This document shows, piece after piece, positions 1 to 8,798 of a stretch of DNA of 54,976 bases (positions are counted from its first letter, which is position 1; every line of letters begins with the position of its first letter). A program made the position numbers and the translations under genes. The notes under the pieces were generated by a model, which worked only from the letters and a program-made list of their open reading frames with translations, searched no databases and was not told where the DNA came from. The DNA is from Brevibacterium mcbrellneri ATCC 49030 (lineage in GTDB: Bacteria > Actinomycetota > Actinomycetes > Actinomycetales > Brevibacteriaceae), in the NCBI RefSeq assembly GCF_000178455.1, contig NZ_ADNU01000069.1, positions 1 through 54,976 on the forward strand. Reading direction: 5' to 3'.

Positions 1-3
1 CAG

Positions 4-85
<82 letters not shown>

Positions 86-203
86 GCGCCTATCCAGCAT
101 AGTGCAAACCCAGCGCCAGAAAAAATCCGGCTACCACCTCGGCGCGCAAACCCGCCGAACCTCAGCCAACCTATACCGAAACTAGCACCCGTCAACCCGC
201 TTC

Positions 204-674
204 CTACGAAGCCAGGCCAACATCCTTCAGGATCCGCGCCACGTGACCGGTGGCCTTCACGTTATACTTGGCCAACTCAACCTTGCCGGACTCATCAACC
301 ACAACCGTGGACCTAATCACACCCTGCACAACCTTGCCGTAGTTCTTCTTCTCACCAAACGCACCCCACTCTTCAAGCACCTTCTTGTCGGGGTCGCTCA
401 GTAGCGTGAAGTTCAGCTCTTCCTTGTCTGCAAACTTTTGTAGTGATTCAGGCTTGTCAGGCGAGATCCCCACCACCTGATACCCAGCGCCTTTCAGAAC
501 CTCGAGGTTGTCACGGAAGTCGCACGCCTGAGTGGTGCAACCGGGCGTCATCGCCTTGGGGTAGAAATACACGATAACTTTCGACCCAGCGAAGTCCGAC
601 AGCTTCACGGTCTCCCCCTGCGCGTTGAGCAGTTCAAACTCTGGCGCAACGTCACCGATTTCTAAACGTGGCAT
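204..674 (-). CDS. bcp: Thioredoxin-dependent thiol peroxidase (Bcp/PrxQ peroxiredoxin)
   Basis: A 156-residue AhpC/TSA-family peroxiredoxin that reduces hydrogen peroxide and organic hydroperoxides with electrons from thioredoxin; cytoplasmic. The peroxidatic cysteine lies in TPGCT at about residue 46, and the PrxQ-type resolving cysteine is five residues later (C51 in QACDF). The length is normal for the family. The ATG at 674 is chosen because AGGGGAG lies just upstream and the protein then begins MPRLEIGD as in homologues; an in-frame start at 728-731 would add 19 unlikely residues. It is divergent from the DUF3618 gene that follows. Confidence 0.93.
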   Translation of the reverse strand: MPRLEIGDVAPEFELLNAQGETVKLSDFAGSKVIVYFYPKAMTPGCTTQACDFRDNLEVLKGAGYQVVGISPDKPESLQKFADKEELNFTLLSDPDKKVLEEWGAFGEKKNYGKVVQGVIRSTVVVDESGKVELAKYNVKATGHVARILKDVGLAS

Positions 675-748
675 GGCACATCTCCCCTTGTAGGTATTGT
701 GAAGAACACATTCCACGATAGTCGGTGACACCAGGTAAACTTCAAAAC

Positions 749-1027
749 ATGAGCAACGTTTACACGTCTAACGTCACTGTAGATAACGCAAACAAAGACC
801 AGCTGATTGAATCGATCCGCCTGCGTGAACAGCGACTCGCGGCGAACATTGACGAACTTGTTGGCCGAGTTCACCCCAAAGCCTTGGTCGCACAAGCAAC
901 GGACTCTGCTAAAGGAATTGTCGTCAACCGCGACGGCTCCCCCAAGGTCGACCGCTTGGCATTGACCGGTGGTATCGTCCTGGGCACCGCCGCTCTGATC
1001 ACGTTCCTGGCTACCCGCAAAAAGTAG
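749..1027 (+). CDS. DUF3618 small membrane protein
   Basis: A 92-residue protein with the features of the actinobacterial DUF3618 family. An N-terminal amphipathic part (residues about 10-45, containing IRLREQRLAANIDEL and RVHPKALVAQA) is followed by one C-terminal membrane helix (about residues 68-86) and a short basic end (ATRKK). The function is unknown; the family is often encoded beside bcp and a GroES-like gene, as here. The ATG at 749 is preferred over an in-frame GTG at 725 because it gives the usual family N-terminus, although the upstream Shine-Dalgarno is weak. The gene ends 4 nt before the GroES-like start, so the two are probably cotranscribed. Confidence 0.8.
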   Translation: MSNVYTSNVTVDNANKDQLIESIRLREQRLAANIDELVGRVHPKALVAQATDSAKGIVVNRDGSPKVDRLALTGGIVLGTAALITFLATRKK

Positions 1028-1031
1028 CACC

Positions 1032-1376
1032 GTGACTGATACTCAGGCACGCAGTTCCAACCTGGACTCGGTCCCCGTGCGCATGTTGCACGACCGCCTC
1101 CTGGTGGAACCGGATAAAGAATCAGGCGAACGTAAGTCATCTGCAGGGATCGTCATTCCGGCGACTGCCCGGGTTGGGCGCCGGCTCGCGTGGGGCACGG
1201 TAGTTGCCGCGGGGCCGCTGGTTCGGCAGGTTTCGTTGGGTGATTCGGTTTTGTTCGACCCTGAAGAACAGGCCGAGGTGGAATTGGACGCGCGTACGCT
1301 CACTCTCCTGCGTGAGAGGGACGTCCATGGCATCGCCGATCAACCAGACGACAGCTCGACAGGGCTTTACCTGTAA
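1032..1376 (+). CDS. GroES-like chaperonin-10 family protein
   Basis: A 114-residue protein related to the Cpn10 (GroES) fold. It contains MLHDRLLVEPD (about residues 18-28), then SAGIVIPATA, then VGRRLAWGTVVAAGP and LGDSVLFDPE, in the same order as the GroES signature strands. It carries an N-terminal extension and a diverged C-terminus, and no groEL neighbour is visible. It is therefore probably the accessory GroES-family protein seen in Micrococcales rather than the main co-chaperonin. The start is GTG at 1032, four bases after the DUF3618 stop, indicating translational linkage. Chaperone activity is inferred from the fold only. Confidence 0.8.
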   Translation: MTDTQARSSNLDSVPVRMLHDRLLVEPDKESGERKSSAGIVIPATARVGRRLAWGTVVAAGPLVRQVSLGDSVLFDPEEQAEVELDARTLTLLRERDVHGIADQPDDSSTGLYL

Positions 1377-1494
1377 AACTGGCACGGTGGCGAAGGTAGC
1401 ACCACGCAAATGTGACTTCTCACACAAAAAACGAAAATCTGCTTTTTTCAATTTCCCTTCTGGGGATCAGGCATGTAAAGTAGTTTTTCGTTGC

Positions 1495-1567
1495 GCACCT
1501 CTAGCTCAATTGGTAGAGCAACTGACTCTTAATCAGTGGGTTCCGGGTTCGAGTCCCGGGGGGTGTA
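1495..1567 (+). tRNA. tRNA-Lys (anticodon CUU)
   Basis: The sequence folds as a 73-nt cloverleaf. The acceptor GCACCTC (1495-1501) pairs with GGGGTGT at the 3' end. The D-loop contains AATTGGTAGAGC, the anticodon stem ACTGA/TCAGT encloses CTCTTAA with anticodon CTT, and the T-arm is CCGGGTTCGAGTCCCGG. CCA is not encoded. A strong terminator follows. Confidence 0.96.
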
Positions 1568-1586
1568 CGGTTCAGGAATTTTCCTC

Positions 1587-1631
1587 AAAAGCCTCGCTAA
1601 TCTAGCCACAAGCTTCATTAGCGAGGCTTTT
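1587..1631 (+). terminator. Rho-independent terminator after tRNA-Lys
   Basis: A perfect 15-bp inverted repeat pairs AAAAGCCTCGCTAAT (1587-1601) with ATTAGCGAGGCTTTT (1617-1631), separated by a 15-nt loop. The rising arm starts with A and the falling arm ends in T. It lies 20 nt past the tRNA end. Confidence 0.85.
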
Positions 1632-1677
1632 GCGTTAACACCAACTTCCAGCCCAGCCCCAGCCCAGGGAGTCGCCG

Positions 1678-1899
1678 ATGACCTTCTCCAATACACCTCG
1701 ACTGCTCAAGGTAGTCATTGGCAGCGCGTTGCTGTTTCTCACGGCTGGGTTCGGTTTCGTCGTATGGTCGCGCAATTCAGAAGCCGGGTGGATCAGCCTG
1801 GGTGCCGTCGCCATTTTTGCTTTGATCCTAGGCGCCGGGCTTGCGCTGTGGGCCGCCATCTGGCTCATTTCCCTAGCGCTGAAACATCGAAACAACTAA
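1678..1899 (+). CDS. Small two-helix membrane protein
   Basis: Hypothetical protein of 73 residues that I do not recognise. Two hydrophobic stretches (about residues 12-31 and 38-66, the second containing GAVAIFALILGAGLALWAA) suggest two membrane helices with a basic tail (ALKHRNN). The ATG at 1678 is preceded by GGGAG at a good distance. It is a lone gene between the tRNA-Lys terminator and the convergent SDR gene. No function can be assigned. Confidence 0.6.
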   Translation: MTFSNTPRLLKVVIGSALLFLTAGFGFVVWSRNSEAGWISLGAVAIFALILGAGLALWAAIWLISLALKHRNN

Positions 1900-1929
1900 C
1901 TCACCGCACAACGGCACTCAAAAAACACA

Positions 1930-1961
1930 AGTGGTGCGAGCGCATCAGCACCCGCACCACT
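1930..1961 (-). terminator. Terminator of the SDR gene
   Basis: On the minus strand, AGTGGTGCG (1961-1953) and CGCACCACT (1938-1930) form a perfect 9-bp stem around a 14-nt loop. It is followed by TGTGTTTTTT, a typical intrinsic terminator layout, about 75 nt past the stop of the SDR gene. Confidence 0.7.
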
Positions 1962-2034
1962 CGTTCACTGATCACTCAGGACGCTTCACACGCCTTGTGC
2001 AACACGCCCTTCACAGCACACTCAGAACACCGCA

Positions 2035-2847
2035 TCACACGTTGTCAATGTGGCGTGGTTCGTGCCAAATGTCAGCACCTCGACCCTGTTCAGTGGAGTC
2101 GAAACCGCCGTCCACGTACAGAATCTGGCCCGTCATAGAACGGTTCTCAGCTGAAACAGTGAACGCCAAAGTGTGCGCAATGCTTTCGGGCTTCACTGGA
2201 CCGTTCAGCGGTGCAGGCATTGTGCCAAGAGCCAACTTCCGACCTTCTTCCGAAGCCAGCAGCTCCTTAGTCATTGGGGTTTCAACCACACCGGGTGCCA
2301 CTGCGTTGATCGCAATTCCACGCCCTGCAAATTCCTCAGTAGGAGCCATCTTGCGCACCCACGTGGCGATCGCGCGCTTGGATGCCGAGTAGTTGGTGTA
2401 CCCCACCTGTGGCCCCGACTCCGCCAGCTTGTCACCGTACGCCACTGCCTTTTCGCGGTCTCCGGCAAGGAGGAGTTCCACCAGTGAGTAGTCGGTGGGC
2501 TGGAGGGACGCGCCCGAGGCGGTAACGGCCACCCGCGGGTTGTCCGACTTTGCGAGGAGTGGTGCGAGCGCCTTGATCGTGTCGACTGCACCAAAGTAGT
2601 TCACTTTGAGGTCGAGCGAGGTATTTGACTGGGTTCCAGCGTTTGCCACAACCGCATCAACGTGGCCGTGGGTTTCGCTGATCTGCTCAACCATGCGAGC
2701 AATCGCATCTGGGTCAGACAGATCTACGTCAAGGTCTGCGCCTTTGAGGTCTACACCAACAACGGTGTGTCCCTGTTCACGCAGTACTTCAGCAGTTGAT
2801 TTACCAATTCCGGACCCTGCACCGGTTACAACAACAATTCGTGACAT
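2035..2847 (-). CDS. SDR family oxidoreductase (coniferyl-alcohol dehydrogenase-like)
   Basis: A 270-residue classical short-chain dehydrogenase/reductase. It has the Rossmann nucleotide-binding motif TGAGSGIG at about residues 8-15, VANAG for the NNAG motif near residue 86, and a catalytic Tyr-Lys in YSASK near residue 155. A C-terminal DGGF precedes the end. Acidic residues after the second strand (VGVDL) favour NAD(H). The overall pattern resembles proteins annotated as coniferyl-alcohol dehydrogenase, but the substrate cannot be read from the sequence. It is a single gene divergent from the universal stress gene. Confidence 0.85.
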   Translation of the reverse strand: MSRIVVVTGAGSGIGKSTAEVLREQGHTVVGVDLKGADLDVDLSDPDAIARMVEQISETHGHVDAVVANAGTQSNTSLDLKVNYFGAVDTIKALAPLLAKSDNPRVAVTASGASLQPTDYSLVELLLAGDREKAVAYGDKLAESGPQVGYTNYSASKRAIATWVRKMAPTEEFAGRGIAINAVAPGVVETPMTKELLASEEGRKLALGTMPAPLNGPVKPESIAHTLAFTVSAENRSMTGQILYVDGGFDSTEQGRGADIWHEPRHIDNV

Positions 2848-2974
2848 GTTCTCAACCCCTACCAGTCGCTGTGTTGGTCACTTTGAGGCTAACACGCGCG
2901 TTTTTAGCGCCGAACACCGAGTACCGGACACGTTGATGGCACGTTAAGCTGGGAGGACTGAAAGGAGAAACGCC

Positions 2975-3376
2975 GTGACGATCATTGTGGGTTACGTCCC
3001 CAAACCACAAGGGCGCTCTGCCGTCGACACGGCAGTTCAACTCGCCAAAGACACTGGTGACACACTCTTCGTTGTCAACGCCGGAGTGGGTGAAGCCGTT
3101 GACGACCCACTGGTTGCTTCTCCTCAACATTTACAAGAACTCCGAGACCACCTCGGCACTACAGGGGTGCCCCACGAAGTCCACCAGTTCTTGCGTGGCA
3201 ACGACCCGGTTGAAGAGATCCTCGCACTTGAAGAAACGCTCCCCGACGTTCGCGTGATCGTGATTGGAACACCTCGGCGGTCGCGGGTGGGCAAGCTTTT
3301 TCTTGGCTCAATTGCACAGAGCATCATTTCGCAAGCCACTGCCCCAGTTCTGTGCGTCAAGGCACCTCGGAAGTAA
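2975..3376 (+). CDS. Universal stress protein (UspA family)
   Basis: A 133-residue single-domain Usp protein. The N-terminus MTIIVGYVPKPQG forms the first strand. The C-terminal half carries the ATP-binding signature G-2x-G-9x-G-S/T-like segment (about residues 97-112, from GTPRRSRVGK to FLGS), followed by APVLCVK, the usual last strand. Such proteins bind nucleotides and act in stress survival; the specific role is unknown. The GTG start at 2975 is supported by AAAGGAG about 7 nt upstream. A shared terminator separates it from the convergent sucD. Confidence 0.88.
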   Translation: MTIIVGYVPKPQGRSAVDTAVQLAKDTGDTLFVVNAGVGEAVDDPLVASPQHLQELRDHLGTTGVPHEVHQFLRGNDPVEEILALEETLPDVRVIVIGTPRRSRVGKLFLGSIAQSIISQATAPVLCVKAPRK

Positions 3377-3426
3377 AACCTCACCCACCCCGCTCACCAC
3401 GAAACAACCCCACTCACAACACAACA

Positions 3427-3460
3427 AAAGCGCGCCACCCACAACAGGGTGACGCGCTTT
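3427..3460. terminator. Terminator between usp and sucD (bidirectional)
   Basis: The imperfect inverted repeat AAAGCGCGCCACCC / GGGTGACGCGCTTT has one mismatch and a 6-nt loop. It sits between convergent genes, with A-rich sequence on the left and T-rich sequence on the right, so it can serve both strands. Confidence 0.7.
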
Positions 3461-3492
3461 CACAGCCTGCAAGCAGGCCGTTAAGAAGAAAC

Positions 3493-4392
3493 CTATGCGC
3501 CCAGAATTTCGCGCATGAGGTTAGCGGTTTCAGATGGAGTCTTACCCACCTTCACACCAGCAGCTTCAAGAGCCTTCTTCTTGGCTTCAGCGGTTCCTGA
3601 TGAACCGGAAACGATCGCACCAGCGTGCCCCATGGTCTTTCCTTCTGGAGCGGTGAAGCCTGCAACATAACCAACAACTGGCTTGGTCACGTTTTCCTTG
3701 ATGAACTCGGCTGCACGCTCTTCAGCGTCACCACCGATTTCACCAATCATCACGATTGCTTCCGTGTCAGGGTCTTCCTGGAACGCTGCAATAGCGTCGA
3801 TGTGGGTGGTACCAATCACTGGGTCACCACCAATACCGATGCAGGTGGAGAACCCGATGTCACGCAGTTCGTACATGAGCTGGTAGGTCAGCGTACCCGA
3901 CTTGGACACCAGACCAATCTTTCCGCGCTTGGTAATGTTCGCGGGGATAATTCCAGCAAGCGACTGTTCAGGGGAGATGATTCCCGGGCAGTTAGGGCCA
4001 ATGATGCGGGTCTTGTTGCCCTTCGCAGTTGCGTGCGCCCAGATTTCAGCCGAGTCCTGAACCGGGATTCCTTCAGTGATGATCACCAGCAGGCCAATGC
4101 CAGCGTCGATCGCTTCGAACGCAGCGTCCTTGGAGAACGCAGGAGGAACGAACGCGACCGAAACGTCGGCTCCAGTTTCCTTCATGGCTTCTTCAACCGA
4201 AGCAAATACTGGAAGCTCTACATCGTTACCGTCTTTGTCCTTGTGGGACACCTTGGTGCCAGCCTTGCGCGCGTTCACACCACCCACAACCTTGGTGCCG
4301 GCAGCCAGCATACGTGCGGTGTGCTTGGTTCCTTCACCACCGGTAATACCCTGGACGATGACCTTTGATTCACTGTTGAGGAAAATCGACAT
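3493..4392 (-). CDS. sucD: Succinyl-CoA synthetase alpha subunit
   Basis: A 299-residue ADP-forming succinate-CoA ligase alpha subunit. With SucC it converts succinyl-CoA to succinate with substrate-level phosphorylation in the TCA cycle. The N-terminal CoA-binding Rossmann domain includes [11 protein letters not shown]. The ligase motif GPNCPGII is near residue 130. The phosphorylated histidine lies in GHAGAIVSG (His at about 256). The length is standard. It follows sucC after about 20 nt in the same orientation, forming a sucCD operon, with AAAGGA upstream of the ATG. Confidence 0.97.
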   Translation of the reverse strand: MSIFLNSESKVIVQGITGGEGTKHTARMLAAGTKVVGGVNARKAGTKVSHKDKDGNDVELPVFASVEEAMKETGADVSVAFVPPAFSKDAAFEAIDAGIGLLVIITEGIPVQDSAEIWAHATAKGNKTRIIGPNCPGIISPEQSLAGIIPANITKRGKIGLVSKSGTLTYQLMYELRDIGFSTCIGIGGDPVIGTTHIDAIAAFQEDPDTEAIVMIGEIGGDAEERAAEFIKENVTKPVVGYVAGFTAPEGKTMGHAGAIVSGSSGTAEAKKKALEAAGVKVGKTPSETANLMREILGA

Positions 4393-4412
4393 GAGTGTAA
4401 GTCCTTTCCGGG

Positions 4413-5579
4413 TTACTTAGCTGCCAGTTCGGCGGCCTTGTCGGCTCCACCGTCCATGGAGTCGACAGTGGTGACGAGTGGGTGGTTGGCTTTAGCCAGG
4501 ATTTCGCGGCCTTCTTCAACGGCGTTTCCATCCAAGCGCACAACCAGAGGCTTGGTGGCGTTGTCACCCAGGATCTCCAGGGCCTTAACAATACCGTTTG
4601 CAACCTGGTCACATGCGGTGATTCCACCGAACACGTTCACGAACACGCTCTTGACCTGGTCGTCACCAAGGATGACGTCCAAACCGTTGGCCATGACTTC
4701 AGCGGAAGCTCCACCACCGATATCCAGGAAGTTCGCTGGCTTTACACCACCGTGCTTTTCACCGGCGTAGGCAACAACGTCGAGAGTGGACATCACCAGT
4801 CCAGCACCGTTACCAATGACACCGACCTCACCGTCGAGCTTGACGTAGTTGAGGTCGAGCTTCTTTGCCTTCAGTTCCAGCGGGTCTTCAGCCTGGATGT
4901 CACGAAGTTCTTCGTGTTCTTCGTGGCGGAATGACGCGTTGTCGTCCAGCGACACCTTGCCGTCCAACGCAAGAATCGTGTTGTCCCCGGTCTTGACCAG
5001 TGGGTTAACCTCGACCAGCGTTGCGTCTTCTTCCTTGAATACCGTCCACAGCTGCTGCAGGACAGGAGTAACCAGGCCAGCGGTTTCAGCGTCGAAGCCT
5101 GCTTCTACAGCGATCTGCTTAGCTTTAGCTTCGTCGATACCGTCGATCGCGTCTACAGGAACCTTAGCCAGGGCTTCTGGACGTTCAGCCGCGAGGGTTT
5201 CAATGTCCATTCCACCTTCCTTGGAGCACATCGCAAGGAAGGTACGGTTCGCACGGTCCAAGAGCACTGAGAAGTAGTATTCTTCAGCGATGTCGGCACC
5301 TTCGGCGATCATCACCTTGTGAGTAATGTGGCCTTTGATGTCGAGCCCCAGGATTTCTTCTGCGCGCTCTTTTGCTTCAGCAGGGTTGTGAGCCAGTTTC
5401 ACACCGCCGGCCTTACCACGGCCACCGATCTTCACCTGAGCTTTTACGACGACCGTGCCGCCGCCTAGTTCTTCAGCTGCCTTCTGTGCTTCTTCCGGGG
5501 TTGATGCGACCTTGGCCTTGAGCACGGGCACACCGTGCTTTTCGAAAAGGTCGCGGGCCTGATACTCGAAAAGATCCAC
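4413..5579 (-). CDS. sucC: Succinyl-CoA synthetase beta subunit
   Basis: A 388-residue ATP-grasp subunit of succinyl-CoA synthetase that binds nucleotide and succinate. It begins [22 protein letters not shown]-grasp residues are in [18 protein letters not shown] (about residues 46-63), and the C-terminal flavodoxin-like part contains FLDIGGGA and VFGGITACD. Length and order (sucC then sucD) match the family. A candidate promoter lies about 160 nt upstream. Succinate made here is the substrate of the sdhCDAB complex at 21.8-25.3 kb. Confidence 0.97.
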   Translation of the reverse strand: MDLFEYQARDLFEKHGVPVLKAKVASTPEEAQKAAEELGGGTVVVKAQVKIGGRGKAGGVKLAHNPAEAKERAEEILGLDIKGHITHKVMIAEGADIAEEYYFSVLLDRANRTFLAMCSKEGGMDIETLAAERPEALAKVPVDAIDGIDEAKAKQIAVEAGFDAETAGLVTPVLQQLWTVFKEEDATLVEVNPLVKTGDNTILALDGKVSLDDNASFRHEEHEELRDIQAEDPLELKAKKLDLNYVKLDGEVGVIGNGAGLVMSTLDVVAYAGEKHGGVKPANFLDIGGGASAEVMANGLDVILGDDQVKSVFVNVFGGITACDQVANGIVKALEILGDNATKPLVVRLDGNAVEEGREILAKANHPLVTTVDSMDGGADKAAELAAK

Positions 5580-5735
5580 GTCTATTTCCTTTAGTTGTAG
5601 ATTTGGGCCACTTCCTTACGGAAGTTGTTCTCCTACGCACATCCCAGCTTATTCCTCGTTGTGCGACCCGCCCACGCAATCGCGCGAACCGCGCACACCA
5701 ATCGATGAACAAGTTGGTTCTACGCCCAATTCCTC

Positions 5736-5763
5736 ACTCTAGTCGTTTTAGCGCGCATGTCAG
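5736..5763 (-). promoter_or_regulatory. Candidate promoter of sucCD
   Basis: On the minus strand CTGACA (5763-5758) and TAGAGT (5741-5736) are separated by 16 nt, close to the main sigma-factor consensus. This would give a leader of about 150 nt before sucC. A short palindrome ATTTG-ATCG-CAAAT at 5777-5790, just upstream, could be an operator. This is inferred from sequence only. Confidence 0.4.
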
Positions 5764-5849
5764 GCGCTGAGCGAATATTTGATCGCAAATGTGACAGGGC
5801 GCACGTGCAATGCAGGCTACACAACCAAATATCTTGGCGACAAAGATTC

Positions 5850-5877
5850 TTGATGCCAACCTAAAATGTCTTAGAAT
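5850..5877 (+). promoter_or_regulatory. Candidate promoter for a leaderless MarR-type mRNA
   Basis: TTGATG (5850-5855) and TAGAAT (5872-5877) are spaced by 16 nt. The expected transcription start, about 7 nt after the -10 box, coincides with the ATG at 5884, and no Shine-Dalgarno is present. This fits leaderless translation, which is common in actinobacteria. Confidence 0.5.
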
Positions 5878-5883
5878 TGCAGT

Positions 5884-6372
5884 ATGGATGAGGTTGATCT
5901 CATTGTCAGTGCGTGGGAACGCGAACGGCCAGACTTAGATGTCACACCCATGGAAGTTTTGTCGCGCGTCTCCCGCCTGGCTCGGCAACTGGACTTAGCG
6001 CGCAAAGAAACGTTCGCAGCCCACGGACTTGAAGTGTGGGCATTCGATGTCCTGTCTGCCCTACGTCGCGCCGGGGAACCCTACGAACTCAGTCCGTCGA
6101 CCCTGGTCAACGAAATGATGGTCACCTCTGGCACCATGACCAACCGCATTGACCGCCTCGTTTCCCGCGGGCTTGTCAGCCGCCACCCCGACCCACATGA
6201 CCGCCGCGGGGTCCACGTCCGCTTAACCACCTCGGGACGAACAAAAGTTGACACCGCGCTTGCCGAACTTCTAGAACACGAACACGCTTTACTGTCGAAC
6301 TTGAGCGCAGCTCAAAAACGAAAACTGGCAGAATTGCTACGCTCGTTATCAACAGGGTTCAGCCCCGCATAG
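5884..6372 (+). CDS. MarR family transcriptional regulator
   Basis: A 162-residue winged-helix regulator. The recognition helix region is NEMMVTSGTMTNRIDRLVSR (about residues 77-96), followed by the wing DPHDRRGVHVRLT, which is the conserved MarR DxRxxxVxLT motif. Helices at both ends would form the dimer interface. MarR proteins usually repress nearby genes and respond to phenolic or similar ligands. The target here is not evident; the downstream lipoprotein is 80 nt away. The mRNA is probably leaderless. Confidence 0.88.
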   Translation: MDEVDLIVSAWERERPDLDVTPMEVLSRVSRLARQLDLARKETFAAHGLEVWAFDVLSALRRAGEPYELSPSTLVNEMMVTSGTMTNRIDRLVSRGLVSRHPDPHDRRGVHVRLTTSGRTKVDTALAELLEHEHALLSNLSAAQKRKLAELLRSLSTGFSPA

Positions 6373-6452
6373 GTTTAAACCCGCACAACTTCACATAACC
6401 GAATCAGCTCAAACGGCCAAGTCCGGCCCCTTCCCACTCTTTAGGAGTAGCC

Positions 6453-7169
6453 GTGATCCGACCACAAACTCTTGCGACCTCGGCGTTGGTAGCCACCGTG
6501 GTGGCCACCCTGTCAGCGTGCGCAGTCAACCCCACCGAACGCCCGGGCACCAGCTACGCAACCGGTAGCCCCGAACCCGTGCCGTCCATCTCGGCCCCTG
6601 CCGACGCCCCCGAACTCACCGTGGTTGACGCATCCCCCGGCGGGTCGCGGAAAAACGACCCGCTGTGGGACACGCTCGCGAAGGCAGCTGGCGACAAAAA
6701 GCCGGTGTACGTGGATGTGGTTGTGCACACCGGCGCCGAGGTGCCTGACAGTGACCGTGCGACGCTGACTCCCGACACCCCGGATTCGGTAAGTGTCACG
6801 GTGGATCGCGATGTGGTGTCGGACAGTTCGCCTGGGTTCCACCGGATCCGTGGCACGTTCGAAGCCGAACAGTTGGGTGACAGCGCGTTCGAGCTGAGCA
6901 CCAAGAGCACGGACGAGATCCCTGGGCTGATCCCTAAGAACAAGGAACTGAAAAAGGAGTGCTCAGACCCGGAGGGTGCCGACCGGATTGGTGCAGCAGC
7001 TGAGAAGCTGGCGGGCGATCCTGATGCGCGCGAAGACCTGCGCAAAACCTGGATTTCAGCACCAGAACTGTGGTGGGCGATTCAGCAAAGCGCCGTACTC
7101 ATGCGCGAAACTGACGGCGAAACAGAAGGTGACTTCTTCTTCCAAGCCTGCGAGTCAGTTCAGTCATAG
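6453..7169 (+). CDS. Hypothetical secreted lipoprotein
   Basis: A 238-residue protein with a lipoprotein signal: hydrophobic segment ALVATVVATLSAC with the lipobox cysteine at residue 23. It should therefore be lipid-anchored on the outer face of the membrane. A Pro/Ser/Ala-rich linker (about residues 27-60) precedes a soluble domain that I do not recognise. The start is GTG at 6453, after TTTAGGAG. Two cysteines late in the domain (near KKECSDPEG and FQACESVQS) might form a disulfide. No function can be assigned. Confidence 0.75.
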   Translation: MIRPQTLATSALVATVVATLSACAVNPTERPGTSYATGSPEPVPSISAPADAPELTVVDASPGGSRKNDPLWDTLAKAAGDKKPVYVDVVVHTGAEVPDSDRATLTPDTPDSVSVTVDRDVVSDSSPGFHRIRGTFEAEQLGDSAFELSTKSTDEIPGLIPKNKELKKECSDPEGADRIGAAAEKLAGDPDAREDLRKTWISAPELWWAIQQSAVLMRETDGETEGDFFFQACESVQS

Positions 7170-7194
7170 GTGGGGCGGGGCACCAGCTGGTGAA

Positions 7195-7221
7195 GTGACG
7201 ACACATTTCCAGCTTCGTCAC
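7195..7221 (-). terminator. Possible terminator hairpin at the end of the PucR gene
   Basis: Inverted repeat GTGACGA (7195-7201) / TCGTCAC (7215-7221) with a 13-nt loop overlaps the stop codon of the PucR gene. There is no clear T-tract, so this is weak support for termination of the hydantoin operon. Confidence 0.3.
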
Positions 7222-8798
7222 GCGTAGAAGCCAGACGCGTCCAGGCTGCCAAACCTCAATTCCGCACGGGTCGCAAGATGTAAAGCGAGCCTTGTTTCCG
7301 GATCGTCCAAGGACACGTCCAAGACAGACTCAATCCTCTTGATCCGCTCACTGACCGTGTTGCGGTGAATACCCAAGACAGCCGCAGTCTCAGTAATCGA
7401 AGATTCAGCGTCTAAGTATGCAAGGAGTGTCTTGGTGAGATCGCGTCCTGAATTCTCCAGCTGTTTGAGGAATTCTCCCGCGGTATACGCAAACTTATCC
7501 GCGGAAGTCCACGACAAAAGAAGTTGATCTAGGCCCAACTTGTCAGCTACCGCGACATAACCGCTCTGTGGCCTGTTCCAAGCAATACGTGCAGCGTCCG
7601 CGGCTCGCGACAACGACCGTATGAACTCACCCAGCCCATTTCCAGTTGCACTGATACCACAGCTTGCTGCAATTCTTTCCCTAATTTCCCCGATCGCAGT
7701 GCGAACGAGTTTTTCCCAGTCACGTCGAGCTACATGAGCAGTGGAGTGAGGCCACACAAACCAACCGTCGTCTACTTCCGCGATATTCACGGTGACACCC
7801 TGATGTTCGAAAGCCATCTTCACAAAACGCGTTGCAGCTACAACGTCCACTGCAGGCGAACACGCTATCCGTGCGACCGATTGAGTGTCTGAAACATCCC
7901 ACCCAATATCGGCAATGCGCCGGCGAATTTCTGCACGCGGATTATCCGGGTCAGAATGCAAAAGCTCCTCAATGAGTCTCCGCCTTTCAACCGCACCGGA
8001 TTTATCCACCAATCGCGAGCGCATGATCACGTGCGCACACACCAGCGCCGCGGCATTCATCAAACCACTGAGAGTTGACACATCTGATTTTGAGGGGTTG
8101 CTAGCAACGATGCCCAGGCGAAAAGGTTTTGGCATGTCTGTATTGATCGGCACTGTGAACAAAGTTTGACCTGAGCCAATAGCTGTTTTCCCCATGCCCA
8201 CATCAGGCAGCCTGTCGAAGGAACTAATGTGTTCAAACTCGCGAGTAGAGATGCGTTCGGAAACTTCGAAGCCGGTGGGATCAAAGAGATAGACAGCGAC
8301 ACCCAAAAGGCGTTCTAGCTCTGAAAGAGCTTCATCCAAACTTGACACGGTGGCGACTAGCGACAGAATCTCTTTAACCGAAGTCCGTCGGGTATTCCAA
8401 TCGTCAGAAAGCGTCGCGAGAAAGTGGCGATATAACTCTGCCGGCTCACGGCAGACAATGAGAGTGATACCCAAGCGATGTGCAAGGGATACAACGCTAG
8501 CGGGAAGGGACTCTTGTTCCGGGTCAATCGCAATCGCAGCAACATTTGCAAGCGCAGCTTCCCTCACTAGCACGTCAAGTCGCCAGTCTATGTTTACATC
8601 GTTTGCAAGAAGAACTAGCAAAACGCCAGAGTAGATTTTCTTCTGGGCGCTGATACCGTCCACGACTGAATACAAGTACGGAACGTCATGTCGAAGACAC
8701 ACACCCACCGCGTCATGAATTATGACTTTGCTGTGTGTAGTAACAATCTGAGCTTCTGGTGCAGACGGATGGCCTAGCGTCACTTCTAAATCAATCAC
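7218..8798 (-). CDS. PucR family transcriptional regulator
   Basis: A 526-residue regulator with PucR architecture. The N-terminal purine-catabolism-type sensor domain (about residues 1-125) contains VGVCLRHDVPYLYSV. A central region follows, then a C-terminal CdaR/PucR helix-turn-helix (about residues 465-515) with ESSITETAAVLGIHRNTVSE. Family members control purine, allantoin and related nitrogen-compound catabolism in response to a metabolite. The GTG start at 8798 overlaps the stop of the upstream DUF917 gene by 4 nt (GTGA), so it is the last gene of the permease-hydantoinase-DUF917 operon and probably its own-pathway regulator. Confidence 0.9.
   Translation of the reverse strand: MIDLEVTLGHPSAPEAQIVTTHSKVIIHDAVGVCLRHDVPYLYSVVDGISAQKKIYSGVLLVLLANDVNIDWRLDVLVREAALANVAAIAIDPEQESLPASVVSLAHRLGITLIVCREPAELYRHFLATLSDDWNTRRTSVKEILSLVATVSSLDEALSELERLLGVAVYLFDPTGFEVSERISTREFEHISSFDRLPDVGMGKTAIGSGQTLFTVPINTDMPKPFRLGIVASNPSKSDVSTLSGLMNAAALVCAHVIMRSRLVDKSGAVERRRLIEELLHSDPDNPRAEIRRRIADIGWDVSDTQSVARIACSPAVDVVAATRFVKMAFEHQGVTVNIAEVDDGWFVWPHSTAHVARRDWEKLVRTAIGEIRERIAASCGISATGNGLGEFIRSLSRAADAARIAWNRPQSGYVAVADKLGLDQLLLSWTSADKFAYTAGEFLKQLENSGRDLTKTLLAYLDAESSITETAAVLGIHRNTVSERIKRIESVLDVSLDDPETRLALHLATRAELRFGSLDASGFYA

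Larger units (their letters stand above)
5580..5883. other. Intergenic region between sucC and the MarR gene
   Basis: A 304-nt divergent control region. I see the candidate sucC promoter (5736-5763), the palindrome at 5777-5790, and the candidate promoter of the marR-type gene (5850-5877). No coding sequence or RNA gene is recognisable. Confidence 0.6.

Noticed and set aside
1204..1605. Open frame running across the tRNA-Lys gene
   Set aside because: It overlaps the GroES-like gene and a tRNA in the same strand and has no domain.
3625..4368. A 247-codon open frame opposite sucD
   Set aside because: No domain similarity or ribosome site; shadow of the sucD coding strand.
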